DNA of 64,000 nucleotides from an uncultured Microbulbifer sp. Its GTDB lineage: Bacteria; Pseudomonadota; Gammaproteobacteria; Pseudomonadales; Cellvibrionaceae. The stretch is from positions 1 through 64,000 of the forward strand of contig NZ_CANMKV010000013.1 of assembly GCF_947498635.1 (NCBI RefSeq), given 5' to 3'. Below the pieces are notes generated by a model, which had not been told where the DNA came from, did no database searches, and worked only from the letters and a program-made list of their open reading frames with translations. The translations under genes and the position numbers were made by a program. Positions 48,796 through 59,086 of this stretch are shown one piece after another. The stretch's first letter is position 1. Each line of letters starts with the position of its first letter.

Positions 48796-51621
48796 CTAAT
48801 TAAGCATCGCTTTTAAAAAGCGCCCGGTATGGGATACATCCATATCTGAGACGTCCTCAGGTGTACCCGCTGCAATAATTTGCCCGCCACCAGAACCGCC
48901 TTCAGGACCTAGGTCCACGATCCAGTCTGCGGTTTTTATCACGTCTAAATTGTGCTCGATAACAACAATCGTATTCCCGTGATCGCGCAGGCGGTGCAGA
49001 ACGTCCAGTAATAATTGAATATCGGCAAAGTGCAAGCCGGTTGTGGGTTCGTCGAGGATATATAAGGTTTGCCCGGTATCGCGTTTGGATAGCTCACGGG
49101 AGAGTTTCACCCGTTGTGCTTCGCCGCCCGAGAGAGTAGTGGCCGCTTGGCCCAGTTTGATATACGAGAGTCCCACATCTATTAATGTTTGCAGTTTCTT
49201 GGCAATCGTGGGGACTGGATCGAAAAATTCCCTGGCATCTTCGACTGTCATATCCAGTACTTCATGGATATTCTTGCCTTTGTAGTGCACCTCTAAGGTC
49301 TCGCGGTTATAACGCTTTCCATGGCAGGTATCACAGGGCACATAGATATCCGGTAGGAAGTGCATTTCAACCTTGATCACGCCGTCGCCCTGGCAGGCTT
49401 CACAGCGGCCGCCCTTGACGTTAAAGCTGAAACGCCCCGGTTTATAGCCGCGGGAGCGGGCTTCCTGGGTGCCGGCAAAGAGGTCGCGAATTGGCGTAAA
49501 AATACCGGTGTAAGTGGCAGGGTTGGATCGGGGCGTGCGCCCGATAGGGCTCTGGTCTATATCTACACATTTATCAAAGTGCTCCATTCCATGCACAGCT
49601 TCGTAGGGTGAGGCCTTTAGGGTGGTGGCTTTGTTCAGTGCTGTAGCTGCAAGTGGGTAGAGTGTGGTGTTGATGAGGGTGGACTTGCCGGAGCCGGAAA
49701 CGCCAGTTACACAGGTGAAGAGACCAACTGGAATTTCCAAGTCTACGTTTTGCAAGTTATTGCCACTGGCCCCTTCGAGTCGCAGCATATAGTCGGGGTT
49801 GGCAATATAGCGCTCTTCCGGTATGGCAATTTTCTTTTTGCCAGAGAGGTACTGGCCGGTGAGGGATTTTTTGCACTTGACGATTTTATCCGCGGTACCT
49901 GCGGCGACAACTTCACCGCCGTGTACCCCGGCACCGGGGCCGATATCGACAATATAATCGGCGCTGCGAATGGCGTCTTCGTCATGTTCCACCACGATTA
50001 CAGTGTTGCCGATATCACGCAAGTGGGTGAGGGTATTCAGTAGGCGCTCATTATCACGTTGGTGCAGGCCAATAGAAGGTTCATCGAGGATATACATGAC
50101 CCCCACTAGGCCAGCGCCGATCTGACTGGCTAGGCGGATACGCTGTGCCTCCCCCCCGGAAAGCGTTTCGGCGCTGCGATTTAGGGTCAGGTAGTTGAGG
50201 CCCACATCCACCAGAAAGCGGAAGCGGTCACGCAGCTCCTTAAGAATTTTATCGGCGATTTCTTTCTGCGCGCCTTTAAAGGTCAGTTCGTGATCGAAAT
50301 AATTGAAGGCGTCGCCCACCGGCAGCTCGGTGATTTGTGCGAGGGTGCGGTTATCCACAAATACATGGCGGGCTTCGCGGCGCAGGCGAGTGCCTTGGCA
50401 TTCGGGGCACTTTTGTGAGCTCAGGTATTTGGCCAGCTCTTCGCGCACAGATTGGGACTCGGTATCCCGGTAGCGGCGTTGGAAGTTGGGGATAATGCCT
50501 TCGAAAGTATGTTGTCGCACAGTGACATCGCCGCGGTCGTTGACGTAACTGAAGTCAATTTCTTCATCGCCGCTGCCTTCCAGGATCACTTTGCGGTGTC
50601 CTTTGCGCAGCTTTTTCCACGGCTTGTCGAGGTCGAACCCGTAGTGTTCGGCGAGGGAGTCAAGCATATGGTAGTAGTAGATATTGCGACGATCCCAACC
50701 GCGAATGGCGCCCTCAGAGATACTGCTCTCCGGGTCGAGAATCACCTTGTCCTCATCGAAGAACTGCTTTACCCCCAGTCCGTCACAGCTGGGGCAGGCA
50801 CCAGCGGGATTGTTGAAAGAGAATAGGCGCGGTTCCAGCTCGTCCAGCGAATAGTCACAGACCGGGCAGGCGTGGCGGGCGGAGAAGAGTCGCTCTTCCT
50901 GATCGCCATCCATAAAGCTGATAGCGGCGATACCGTCCGTGAGATTCAGGGCAGTTTCGAAGGACTCTGCCAAGCGGAGCTGTAAGTCCTCGCGCACTTT
51001 GAAGCGATCAACGACCACCTCCACAGAGTGTTTGCGGCGTTTGTCCAGCTTGGGGGTGTCGTCCAGATCGCAGATAACCCCATCAATACGTGCACGCACA
51101 AAGCCATCGCGACGCAGTTGTTCGAACACATGCTGGTGTTCACCTTTGCGGTCTCGAACCACCGGTGCCAGCAGCATCAGTTTGGAGCCCTCCGGTAGGG
51201 CCAGTACCTGATCCACCATCTGGCTTACGGTCTGGGCTTGCAGCGGCTCATCGTGCTCTGGACAACGGGGCTCGCCGACGCGGGCGAACAGCAGTCTGAG
51301 GTAGTCGTATATCTCGGTAATAGTGCCCACTGTGGAGCGTGGATTGTGAGAGGTGGATTTCTGTTCGATAGAGATCGCCGGCGACAGCCCCTCTACGGTA
51401 TCCACATCCGGCTTTTCCATCATCGACAGAAACTGGCGGGCATAGGTGGAGAGGGATTCCACATAGCGGCGTTGGCCCTCGGCATAGAGGGTATCAAAGG
51501 CCAGGGAAGATTTTCCGGAACCAGACAGTCCGGTAATCACGATCAACTTGTCGCGCGGGATGTCTAGATCGATATTTTTCAAGTTGTGGGTGCGGGCACC
51601 CCTTACATAAATCGTGTCCAC
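48796..51621 (-). CDS. uvrA: excinuclease ABC subunit A
   Basis: DNA damage sensor of nucleotide excision repair; loads UvrB. 941 aa with two ABC ATPase modules: Walker [10 protein letters not shown] (31-39) and GVSGSGKST (about 640), and two LSGGEAQR signatures. Zinc modules read [13 protein letters not shown]...CPSCDG and CEACQGDG...[10 protein letters not shown]. The gene is divergent from manC. A LexA box was looked for upstream and not found. Confidence 0.98.
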   Translation of the reverse strand: MDTIYVRGARTHNLKNIDLDIPRDKLIVITGLSGSGKSSLAFDTLYAEGQRRYVESLSTYARQFLSMMEKPDVDTVEGLSPAISIEQKSTSHNPRSTVGTITEIYDYLRLLFARVGEPRCPEHDEPLQAQTVSQMVDQVLALPEGSKLMLLAPVVRDRKGEHQHVFEQLRRDGFVRARIDGVICDLDDTPKLDKRRKHSVEVVVDRFKVREDLQLRLAESFETALNLTDGIAAISFMDGDQEERLFSARHACPVCDYSLDELEPRLFSFNNPAGACPSCDGLGVKQFFDEDKVILDPESSISEGAIRGWDRRNIYYYHMLDSLAEHYGFDLDKPWKKLRKGHRKVILEGSGDEEIDFSYVNDRGDVTVRQHTFEGIIPNFQRRYRDTESQSVREELAKYLSSQKCPECQGTRLRREARHVFVDNRTLAQITELPVGDAFNYFDHELTFKGAQKEIADKILKELRDRFRFLVDVGLNYLTLNRSAETLSGGEAQRIRLASQIGAGLVGVMYILDEPSIGLHQRDNERLLNTLTHLRDIGNTVIVVEHDEDAIRSADYIVDIGPGAGVHGGEVVAAGTADKIVKCKKSLTGQYLSGKKKIAIPEERYIANPDYMLRLEGASGNNLQNVDLEIPVGLFTCVTGVSGSGKSTLINTTLYPLAATALNKATTLKASPYEAVHGMEHFDKCVDIDQSPIGRTPRSNPATYTGIFTPIRDLFAGTQEARSRGYKPGRFSFNVKGGRCEACQGDGVIKVEMHFLPDIYVPCDTCHGKRYNRETLEVHYKGKNIHEVLDMTVEDAREFFDPVPTIAKKLQTLIDVGLSYIKLGQAATTLSGGEAQRVKLSRELSKRDTGQTLYILDEPTTGLHFADIQLLLDVLHRLRDHGNTIVVIEHNLDVIKTADWIVDLGPEGGSGGGQIIAAGTPEDVSDMDVSHTGRFLKAMLN

Positions 51622-51710
51622 GCTCTACCTATATTGCTGTTAATACTGGGCCGGGTCTCGGACTTGCTCCGCGCGGGGCGATCACAACTGCGGTGCCGGA
51701 AAAACAGGCA

Positions 51711-51738
51711 AGTATAAACTCGCGACCCAATGTGCCAA
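51711..51738 (-). promoter_or_regulatory. candidate uvrA promoter
   Basis: Read on the minus strand: TTGGCA (51738-51733), a 16-bp spacer and TATACT (51716-51711). It lies about 90 bases before the uvrA ATG. No LexA site overlaps it. Confidence 0.55.
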
Positions 51739-51781
51739 AATCGCCTACCGCAAAAAACCAACCGATGAACAGATAATACCG

Positions 51782-53188
51782 ATGATTCCTGTAATTCTTT
51801 GCGGTGGCACAGGTTCGCGCCTGTGGCCACTGTCCCGTGAAGCCTACCCAAAGCAGTTTTTGCCGCTGACTGGTGATGAAACTATGCTGCAAGCCACCGC
51901 AAGGCGGCTAGAGGGAGTGACACAGCTACAGGCTCCGATTTTAGTGTGCAATGAGGAGCATCGCTTTGCCGCCGCGGAGCAGCTGCGCGAAATCGGTCAC
52001 GGGGCTCAATCCATCCTGCTGGAACCCTGCGCGCGCAATACGGCACCGGCTATCGCTCTGGCTGCTCTGGCGGCACTGGAATCTGGTGAAGATCCACTTT
52101 TGCTGGTGCTGCCGGCCGATCATACGGTGGCAGATGTTGCGGCTTTTCAGCAGGCGGTAAAGCCTGCTCGAACTTTGGCGGAGCAGGGGCATTTGGTGAC
52201 CTTCGGTATTGTGCCGACGCGGGCCGAGATCGGCTACGGCTATATTCGCCGTGGTGAGGCGCTATCCGCTGATGCCTGGAAAGTAGCGGAGTTTGTTGAG
52301 AAGCCGGATGCCAACACTGCGGAGTCCTATCTGGCTCGCGGTGAGTATTCCTGGAATAGCGGCATGTTTCTGTTCCGAGCTTCCCGCTATCTGGAAGAGT
52401 TGGGGCAACATCGCGAAGATATTCTCAGTGCCTGCCGAAATGCCTATGAGCGATCGGCGCGGGACCTGGATTTTACCCGGGTGGATAAAACGGCTTTTGC
52501 CGCCTGTGCGGATGAGTCGGTGGATTATGCCGTAATGGAACCTACGGAGTCGGCCGCAGTGGTCTCTATGGATGCGGGCTGGAGCGATGTGGGCTCCTGG
52601 TTGGGGCTCTGGGAGCTGGCCGAGCGGGATGCCGATAACAACCTGCTACAGGGGGATGTGCTGCTGGAAGACAGTAATGACTGCCTGGTGCGCGCGGAGA
52701 GTCGCTTGGTCAGCTTGTTGGGGGTGCGGGATCTGGTGGTGGTGGACACCGACGATGCCCTGCTGATCGCCGATAAGCAGCGGGTGCAGGAGGTAAAGAA
52801 ACTGGTGGGTAGTCTCAAACGCTCCGGCCGCACCGAGGCCCAGAGGCACCGCAAGGTGTACAGGCCCTGGGGTTACTACGATTCTATTGACGCCGGGCCG
52901 CGCTTTCAGGTCAAGCGTATCGTGGTCAAGCCGGGGCAGCAGCTTTCACTGCAGATGCATCATCATCGCGCCGAGCACTGGATAGTGGTGAGTGGCACCG
53001 CAAGGGTCACTCGTGGTGATGAGGAGCTTCTGCTTACAGAAAATCAGTCCACGTATATCCCCCTGGGTGTGACGCACCGCTTGGAGAACCCGGGGACTAT
53101 CCCGCTGGAGTTTATCGAGGTGCAGTCTGGGAGTTATCTGGGGGAAGACGATATCGTTCGCTTTGATGACGACTATGGCCGCGGCTAG
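51782..53188 (+). CDS. manC: mannose-1-phosphate guanylyltransferase / mannose-6-phosphate isomerase
   Basis: Makes GDP-mannose from mannose-1-phosphate and GTP; the C-terminal domain can isomerise fructose-6-phosphate and mannose-6-phosphate. The nucleotidyl motif [20 protein letters not shown] lies at 8-27; the cupin motif [19 protein letters not shown] lies near 380-400 of 468. The partner phosphomannomutase is at 59087-60436 rather than adjacent. GDP-mannose feeds exopolysaccharide and lipopolysaccharide synthesis; no such cluster is in the window. Confidence 0.93.
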   Translation: MIPVILCGGTGSRLWPLSREAYPKQFLPLTGDETMLQATARRLEGVTQLQAPILVCNEEHRFAAAEQLREIGHGAQSILLEPCARNTAPAIALAALAALESGEDPLLLVLPADHTVADVAAFQQAVKPARTLAEQGHLVTFGIVPTRAEIGYGYIRRGEALSADAWKVAEFVEKPDANTAESYLARGEYSWNSGMFLFRASRYLEELGQHREDILSACRNAYERSARDLDFTRVDKTAFAACADESVDYAVMEPTESAAVVSMDAGWSDVGSWLGLWELAERDADNNLLQGDVLLEDSNDCLVRAESRLVSLLGVRDLVVVDTDDALLIADKQRVQEVKKLVGSLKRSGRTEAQRHRKVYRPWGYYDSIDAGPRFQVKRIVVKPGQQLSLQMHHHRAEHWIVVSGTARVTRGDEELLLTENQSTYIPLGVTHRLENPGTIPLEFIEVQSGSYLGEDDIVRFDDDYGRG

Positions 53189-53281
53189 GCGCCGTCGGCG
53201 AAAGTTGTGCAGCTTCTGCTACAGCCCGGCGCTCACTCACTGTACAATGCGCGCCCAATTTGACGCTGTTCCGGGAGCTGC

Positions 53282-54463
53282 ATGAATTCCATCGAGCGCC
53301 GAGCCCTGGGTGGCCTGGCTTCCCTTTATGTCTTTCGTATGCTCGGCCTGTTTATGGTGCTGCCGGTGCTCACGGTTTATGGTGAGGATTATCGCGACAG
53401 CACACCGATGCTGCTGGGGCTGGCGATGGGTGCCTACGGTCTGAGTCAGGCCCTGTTACAAATCCCACTTGGACTTTTGTCCGATCGCTGGGGACGCAAA
53501 CCTGTTATCTATACCGGTCTGGCACTATTTGCTCTCGGCAGTATCGTCGCTGCGCAGACCGATTCTGTGTACGGCCTGATTGTCGGGCGAATTCTGCAGG
53601 GGTGTGGCGCGATTGCTGCGGCAGTGATGGCTCTGGTGGCAGACCTTACTCGGGATGAGAAGCGCGGCATCGCTATGGCGGTGATCGGGGCTTCCATCGG
53701 CGTGGCCTTTATGCTGGCGGTCATACTGGGCCCGGCACTTGCGGGTATCGGCGGTCTGCCAGCGATCTTCTGGCTGACGGCGGCGCTGGCTCTGCTGGGT
53801 ATGCTATTAGTTTGGCGGGTGGTACCGACCCCTCAGGTGGCAAAGCGCCCGGCGGTATTTAGGGGAGGTTTCCGCAAGGTGCTCCGCAGCGGCCTTACCT
53901 GGCGCTTGGTTACCGGGGCCTTCTTTTCCCACTTGTTGTTAACGGCGTTGTTTGTGGCCTTGCCACTGGTGCTGATTAATCGTTTGGACTGGCCGGCGGA
54001 TGAACATTGGAAGCTGTATGGCCCACTGATGCTGGGTACTTTTATCGTAATGTTGCCACTGATGCGCATGGCAGAGCGTGCGGGTAGGGTATCGCTCGCT
54101 TTGAATCTCGCGTGCGTAGCCCTGGTAGCGGGCAGTGCAGCGTTGCTGCCGGTGAATGGATCTGTAGCAGTAGTGCTGCTGCTAGGTGTTTTCTTCACAG
54201 GCTTTAATTTACTGGAAGCACTGTTGCCCGCACAGCTGACTCGCAAGGCGCCAGAGGATGCGCGCGGTGTGGCCTCGGGTTTGTACGCCACTTTGCAGTT
54301 TTTTGGCACCTTTGTCGGCGGCAGCCTGGCTGGATACCTGTATGGAATCGGTGGCGCTAGCGCGGTGGCGGGGCTCGGTTTTGCGGTGCTGATGATTTGG
54401 ATGTTGCTCTGGTGGGTCCTGCGTGAACGCGCACCGGGCGCTCGAGAGGGTAGTGCTTACTAA
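53282..54463 (+). CDS. MFS transporter (YajR/YceL-like drug/H+ group)
   Basis: Inner-membrane secondary transporter with about twelve segments. The MFS loop motif GLLSDRWGRKPVIYTGLALF lies at about 63-82, and a GRILQGCGAIAAAVMAL motif near 101-117 fits motif C. 393 aa, with no extra C-terminal domain of the kind in YajR. The pair MFS-ssb next to uvrA also occurs in Pseudomonas. Substrate unknown. Confidence 0.85.
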   Translation: MNSIERRALGGLASLYVFRMLGLFMVLPVLTVYGEDYRDSTPMLLGLAMGAYGLSQALLQIPLGLLSDRWGRKPVIYTGLALFALGSIVAAQTDSVYGLIVGRILQGCGAIAAAVMALVADLTRDEKRGIAMAVIGASIGVAFMLAVILGPALAGIGGLPAIFWLTAALALLGMLLVWRVVPTPQVAKRPAVFRGGFRKVLRSGLTWRLVTGAFFSHLLLTALFVALPLVLINRLDWPADEHWKLYGPLMLGTFIVMLPLMRMAERAGRVSLALNLACVALVAGSAALLPVNGSVAVVLLLGVFFTGFNLLEALLPAQLTRKAPEDARGVASGLYATLQFFGTFVGGSLAGYLYGIGGASAVAGLGFAVLMIWMLLWWVLRERAPGAREGSAY

Positions 54464-54486
54464 CAGCCGATGTCTGTTGTATGCTG

Positions 54487-54502
54487 CTGTACAAAAATAC
54501 AC
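54487..54502 (+). promoter_or_regulatory. possible LexA (SOS) box upstream of ssb
   Basis: CTGT, eight A/T-rich bases, then ACAC, against the LexA consensus CTGT-N8-ACAG: one mismatch at the last position. It lies 120 bases before the ssb ATG. ssb is SOS-induced in some gammaproteobacteria, so the site is plausible but unproven. Confidence 0.4.
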
Positions 54503-54621
54503 CGGTCGCTGCTATGGCGGCCGCGCATTCGCACATTTTGGGTGCGAGTAAAACTATATCGTAATTAACTTTTGAATGATTATTGCTCCGGGGAGACCCG
54601 GGTCGAGGAGAGGAGAGGGCC

Positions 54622-55212
54622 ATGGCCAGGGGTATCAACAAAGTAATTCTAATTGGCAATCTGGGTAATGATCCGGAAACCAAATATATGCCTAGTGGCG
54701 GTGCGGTAACCAATGTCAGTCTGGCCACCAGTGAGAGCTGGAAAGACAAGCAGACCGGCCAGCAGCAGGAACGTACCGAATGGCACCGTGTAGTGTTTTT
54801 CAATCGCCTGGCCGAGATTGCCGGTGAATACTTGCGCAAGGGCTCTAAAGTCTACATTGAGGGCTCGTTGCGAACACGTAAATGGCAAGACAAAACCTCT
54901 GGCCAGGACCGCTTCACGACGGAAATCGTAGCCAGTGAGATGCAGATGCTCGACGGTCGCGGTGAACAGGGCGCTGGATTTGGCCAGGGTATGGGCGGGG
55001 CTGCAATGGGCGCCGCTGGTATGGGTGGTCAGATGGGGCAGTCTGGAGGTCAGGGCGGTTACGAGCAGCAGGGCGGTTTCCAACAAGGTGGATATCCACA
55101 GGGGGGCCAGGGGCGTCAGGCACCGAATCCCCCGCAGCAACCAGCCCAGCAGCCGAATCAGGCCTCTGCCGGTGGTTTCGATAACAGCTTTGACGACGAT
55201 ATTCCGTTCTAA
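54622..55212 (+). CDS. ssb: single-stranded DNA-binding protein
   Basis: Coats single-stranded DNA in replication, recombination and repair. The start is ATG at 54622 ([19 protein letters not shown]), behind GAGGAGAGGAGAG; an earlier in-frame reading adds an unlikely extension. 196 aa: an OB fold (about 1-110), a Gly/Gln-rich linker with many GGQ units, and the acidic tip DDDIPF that docks partners. The downstream SDR-like gene starts 14 bases after the stop. Confidence 0.97.
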   Translation: MARGINKVILIGNLGNDPETKYMPSGGAVTNVSLATSESWKDKQTGQQQERTEWHRVVFFNRLAEIAGEYLRKGSKVYIEGSLRTRKWQDKTSGQDRFTTEIVASEMQMLDGRGEQGAGFGQGMGGAAMGAAGMGGQMGQSGGQGGYEQQGGFQQGGYPQGGQGRQAPNPPQQPAQQPNQASAGGFDNSFDDDIPF

Positions 55213-55226
55213 AACAGGCGAGTCCT

Positions 55227-56078
55227 GTGTCAGATCTACATACCGGGTATAAGCCCGATCGGGTTGCGCTCATTCGCGCCGGAAATGAGATTGACGGCGC
55301 ACTGCAGAAACGTCTGCAGCGCGCCGGTTTTCGCATGCAACAATTTGGCCCAAATGAGCTCGACCAGCTGCGTTCGGCCTCTATCGTTATCAATGCTTCG
55401 GCCTGTGCCGATGATCAGGGGATGCCGGAGTCTCTACAGGTAGCCAAGTTGCTGGCTGAGGGAAGTTACCAGCAGATTATTCACCTCTCCTCCTATGCCG
55501 TCTTTGCCGGCGGCGAACCGAGAAGATATGACGAAGATGAGGTGGCGGCACCGGAGACACGCAGTGGCCGGCAGTGGTTGGCCTGCGAGGAGGCCCTGGC
55601 TGGCTTTGAAAACCTGACTGTTTTGCGTTTTGGTTGGATGGTGGATAGCAACCGCGACGCCCTGCTGGGGCGGGTGTTACGCGGCTTCGTGGCGGGCGAG
55701 CCGGTCGCTCTGGACGGGCTCAATAAAGGCAACCCGGTTACCGCCCTGGACATGGCGCGTGTCACTGTGGCGGTGGCGCAGCAGTTGGCCAGCGGTGCTG
55801 GGGGACGGGGAGTTTATCACTACGGTAGCTCGGACAGCTGCACCGCCGTGGAATTTGCTCTGGAAGTCGTGGAGCGAGCGCAATCTTTGTACGATGAAGG
55901 CCGGTTTGCACAGTTTAGCGCTCTAGAGACTGGGCCGGATCAGCGGGACCGCGGGGTAGTATTAGCCTGTGGCAAGTTGCGTGATGTTTTTGGTATCCAG
56001 CAGCATAGCTGGCGCCAGGGGCTTACCCGTCAAGTCGAGCTCTGGCTGGAACGTCTGGATGCGGAGAGGCAGGAATAG
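55227..56078 (+). CDS. degenerate SDR-fold (RmlD-like) protein
   Basis: 283 aa resembling extended short-chain dehydrogenases such as dTDP-4-dehydrorhamnose reductase: IIHLSSYAVFAGGEPRRYDEDE (88-109), LRFGWMVDS near 138, and GVYHYGSSDSCTAVEFA near 199-215. The N-terminal GxxGxxG is replaced by RAGNEIDGAL, and the YxxxK pair is not seen (RQWLACEEAL in its place). NAD use and catalysis are therefore doubtful. GTG start. Transcribed after ssb, probably in one unit. Confidence 0.7.
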   Translation: MSDLHTGYKPDRVALIRAGNEIDGALQKRLQRAGFRMQQFGPNELDQLRSASIVINASACADDQGMPESLQVAKLLAEGSYQQIIHLSSYAVFAGGEPRRYDEDEVAAPETRSGRQWLACEEALAGFENLTVLRFGWMVDSNRDALLGRVLRGFVAGEPVALDGLNKGNPVTALDMARVTVAVAQQLASGAGGRGVYHYGSSDSCTAVEFALEVVERAQSLYDEGRFAQFSALETGPDQRDRGVVLACGKLRDVFGIQQHSWRQGLTRQVELWLERLDAERQE

Positions 56079-56096
56079 TCTTCTTTGTACCTAAAT

Positions 56097-56125
56097 AAAA
56101 AGGGCGCCAGATTGGCGCCCTTTTT
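56097..56125. terminator. bidirectional terminator between the SDR-like gene and fabB
   Basis: AGGGCGCCA (56101-56109) pairs with TGGCGCCCT (56113-56121) around GAT, flanked by AAAA and TTTT, so both convergent transcripts meet a T-run. Confidence 0.9.
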
Positions 56126-56147
56126 ATTTGTATCACACCTGCGTGTT

Positions 56148-57371
56148 TTAAATCTTGTCAAATATCAGGCAGGCATTGGTTCCACCGAATCCAAAGCTGT
56201 TGGACATGGCGCGTTTAATTTCGCACTCACGGAGCTCCGTAACCAGGTCCATTCCCTCGGCCGCTGGATCGCGGTTATCCACATTGGCAGAGGCGGCAAT
56301 AAAGTTATTTTGTAGCATCAGTAGGCTGTAGATGGCCTCCTGTACACCGGCGGCTCCCAGGGAGTGCCCAGTTAGGGATTTGGTGGAGGCAAATGCAGGC
56401 ACCTTGCCGGCAAAGACCTCGCGCATAGCTTTCAGTTCGGCGATATCGCCAACCGGGGTCGAGGTGCCGTGGGTATTGATATAGTCCACGCCGCCCTGGA
56501 GTCCCTTGCCATCCATGCCCGCCAGGGCCTGTTGCATACAGCGTACCGCGCCCTCTCCGCTGGGGGCGACCATATCGTATCCATCGGATGTTGCGCCGTA
56601 ACCGGTAAGCTCGGCGTAGATGGTTGCCCCACGGGCTAGGGCGTGATCCATCTCCTCCAGCACCAGGCAGCCACCGCCACCGGCGATGACAAACCCATCG
56701 CGATCGGCATCGTAAGGGCGTGAGGCCTTGCTGGGCTCATCATTGTATTTACTGGAAAGTGCGCCCATCGCATCAAATAGGTGGGTCAGGCTCCAGGCCA
56801 GTTCTTCACCGCCGCCGGCAAAGATGACATCCTGTTTACCCATCTGGATTAACTCGGCCCCATGGCCGATACAGTGGGCACTAGTGGCACAGGCGGAAGA
56901 AATACTGTAGTTCACGCCTTTGATTTTAAAGGGGGTGGCGAGGCAGGCGGAAACCGTGCTGTTCATCACCTGCGGGACCCGATAGGCGCCGACGCGGCGA
57001 ACACCTTTTTCTTTGAGGGTATGCGCGGCATCAATAATTTGTTGGGTCGAGGTGCCGCCGGACCCCATCACAATGCCGGTGCGGGGATTGGAGATATCGC
57101 TCTCCTCCATACCGGACATTTCGATCGCTTCGCGCATGGCGATATAGGCGTAGGCGGCGGCGTCGCCCATAAAGCGCAGTTGCTTGCGATCGATATGTTC
57201 TTTGAAGTCGATATCCACCGGGCCTGCGATCTGGCTGCGTAGGCCTAGCTCCCTGTACTCTTCCTGAAAGCGGATGCCACTGTGACCTGTTCTCAAGGAA
57301 TCGGTGACGGCTTTTGTGTTGGTTCCGATACAGGATGTGATACCCATTCCGGTAATGACTACCCGACGCAT
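56148..57371 (-). CDS. fabB: 3-oxoacyl-ACP synthase I
   Basis: Condensing enzyme needed to extend cis-3-decenoyl-ACP toward unsaturated fatty acids. The start is ATG at 57371 ([16 protein letters not shown]), with GGAG upstream; 407 aa, against 406 in E. coli. The catalytic Cys161 lies in [10 protein letters not shown], with His301 (NTHGTS) and His336 ([10 protein letters not shown]). It follows fabA by 66 bases, the standard fabAB operon. Confidence 0.96.
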   Translation of the reverse strand: MRRVVITGMGITSCIGTNTKAVTDSLRTGHSGIRFQEEYRELGLRSQIAGPVDIDFKEHIDRKQLRFMGDAAAYAYIAMREAIEMSGMEESDISNPRTGIVMGSGGTSTQQIIDAAHTLKEKGVRRVGAYRVPQVMNSTVSACLATPFKIKGVNYSISSACATSAHCIGHGAELIQMGKQDVIFAGGGEELAWSLTHLFDAMGALSSKYNDEPSKASRPYDADRDGFVIAGGGGCLVLEEMDHALARGATIYAELTGYGATSDGYDMVAPSGEGAVRCMQQALAGMDGKGLQGGVDYINTHGTSTPVGDIAELKAMREVFAGKVPAFASTKSLTGHSLGAAGVQEAIYSLLMLQNNFIAASANVDNRDPAAEGMDLVTELRECEIKRAMSNSFGFGGTNACLIFDKI

Positions 57372-57437
57372 AGTGATCTCCAGCATGACTTGTTGGCAGA
57401 GGCCTTTTTGGTTTCTACCAGTATTGGTTTCATAAGG

Positions 57438-57962
57438 TTAGAAATTATCGGTACGGGTAAACAAGCCTACGCGAAGTTCCTTAGCGGTGTAAATTTCGCG
57501 CCCGTCCACAGATACTGTGCCGTCGCCGATCCCCATGACGAGTCTGCGCTCGACAACACGGCTCAGCTGGATGTGGTAGGTCACTTTTTTACTGGTGGGC
57601 AGTATTTGACCGGTAAATTTTACCTCGCCACAGCCGAGCGCGCGGCCGTGGCCGGGGTTACCCTTCCAGGCCAGAAAGTAGCCTAGCAGCTGCCACATGG
57701 CATCGAGCCCCAGGCAGCCGGGCATTACCGGGTCGCCGGGAAAGTGGCAATCGAAAAACCAGAGGTCGGGCTGGATATCCAGTTCTGCGATCACCTCTCC
57801 CTTATCAAAAGCGCCACCCTCTTTCGAGATATGGGTGATGCGATCCAGCATCAGCATATTGGGGGCGGGTAGTTGGGCATTACCCGGACCAAACATCTCA
57901 CCAGTGGAGCAGGTCAGTAGCTCCTCTCTGTTGTAGCTACTTTTTTGAACAAAATTACTCAT
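57438..57962 (-). CDS. fabA: 3-hydroxydecanoyl-ACP dehydratase / isomerase
   Basis: Dehydrates 3-hydroxydecanoyl-ACP and isomerises the product, the branch point of anaerobic unsaturated fatty acid synthesis. 174 aa. Catalytic His73 is in [20 protein letters not shown] and Asp87 in the same block. The start [16 protein letters not shown] corresponds to the E. coli enzyme. Confidence 0.97.
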   Translation of the reverse strand: MSNFVQKSSYNREELLTCSTGEMFGPGNAQLPAPNMLMLDRITHISKEGGAFDKGEVIAELDIQPDLWFFDCHFPGDPVMPGCLGLDAMWQLLGYFLAWKGNPGHGRALGCGEVKFTGQILPTSKKVTYHIQLSRVVERRLVMGIGDGTVSVDGREIYTAKELRVGLFTRTDNF

Positions 57963-58021
57963 CTTTTCCCCGGTTTTGGGTGGTTACGCAACTCATGTTG
58001 AGCGTTTTTGTAAGAGCGGGC

Positions 58022-58049
58022 ATTCTAAGGGCTGTGTGTCGCTTGTCCA
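58022..58049 (-). promoter_or_regulatory. candidate fabA promoter
   Basis: Read on the minus strand: TGGACA (58049-58044), a 16-bp spacer and TAGAAT (58027-58022), then a gcccgct discriminator. It lies about 60 bases upstream of fabA. No FadR or FabR site could be recognised by eye. Confidence 0.6.
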
Positions 58050-58237
58050 GTCAGGCAAAATTATTTTTGTGACTGTCGTAGTAATTACCTTCACAACATC
58101 TTATATGATCAATTGTGTCGAGCGCTGACACTCTGGACGAATTTGACGTCATCCTTTGTAAGTGAGCCTCTTTTTTAGCTATGTTAGATTCCCGCCGAGC
58201 GCGGGGGAGCGCTTGTTTCGAAATTATGGGGGGCGTA

Positions 58238-59086
58238 ATGCTCAAGAAATGTTTATTCCCGGTTGCTGGATACGGCACCCGTTTCCTGCCAGCGACTAAG
58301 GCGATGCCGAAAGAAATGTTGCCGTTGGTGAACAAACCGCTGGTGCAATATGGCGTGGAAGAGGCCATTGAGGCGGGCCTGAGCGAAATAGGCTTCGTTA
58401 CCGGCCGCGGCAAGCGTGCCATCGAGGATCACTTCGACACCAACTACGAGCTCGAACACCAGATTGCCGGGACCGGCAAAGAGCGTTATCTGGATTCCGT
58501 TCGGCAAGTGATCGACAGCGCCAGTTTTTCCTATACCCGCCAGGGTGAGATGCGCGGCCTGGGCGATGCCATATTGCAGGGGCGCCGTCTGGTGGGGGAT
58601 GAGCCATTTGCTGTGGTGTTGGCGGACGACCTGTGCCTGAATGAAGACCTGGGTGTGCTTGGGCAGATGGTGCAGCTGTACAAGCAGTTTCGCTGTAGCA
58701 TTGTTGCCGTTGAAGAGGTGCCCATGGATCAAATCCACAAATTTGGGGTGATTGCTGGCAATGAAATCAAACCGGGCCTCTATCAAGTAACTGACATGGT
58801 GGAAAAACCGGCTGCGGAAGATGCGCCGAGCAACAAGGCGATTATTGGTCGTTACATTCTTACCCCGGATATCTTTGATCTTATTCGCGATACTCCACCG
58901 GGAAAAAACGGGGAAGTGCAAATTACCGATGCGTTGCTGACTCAGGCGCGGCAGGGCTGTGTCCTGGCCTATGCCTTTAAAGGACGACGCTTCGATTGTG
59001 GATCGGTGGAGGGGTTTATTGAGGCCACCAACCACGTCTATGAAAATGTGTATCTGCCAGAACAGGCGGCCCAGGAGAAAAAATAA
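58238..59086 (+). CDS. galU: UTP-glucose-1-phosphate uridylyltransferase
   Basis: Makes UDP-glucose for glycans. The motif GYGTRFLPATKAMPKEM lies at 11-27, VADDL-like VLADDLCLNED near 125-135, and EKPAAEDAPSNKAIIGRYIL near 190. Started at ATG 58238 (MLKKCLFPVAGYGT), 282 aa; an ATG 12 bases earlier is possible, and a longer form from 58181 is rejected. The next gene starts directly after its stop. Confidence 0.94.
   Translation: MLKKCLFPVAGYGTRFLPATKAMPKEMLPLVNKPLVQYGVEEAIEAGLSEIGFVTGRGKRAIEDHFDTNYELEHQIAGTGKERYLDSVRQVIDSASFSYTRQGEMRGLGDAILQGRRLVGDEPFAVVLADDLCLNEDLGVLGQMVQLYKQFRCSIVAVEEVPMDQIHKFGVIAGNEIKPGLYQVTDMVEKPAAEDAPSNKAIIGRYILTPDIFDLIRDTPPGKNGEVQITDALLTQARQGCVLAYAFKGRRFDCGSVEGFIEATNHVYENVYLPEQAAQEKK

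Noticed and set aside
51622..51781. SOS box upstream of uvrA
   Set aside because: CTGT occurs twice, but no ACAG is found at the proper spacing on either strand.
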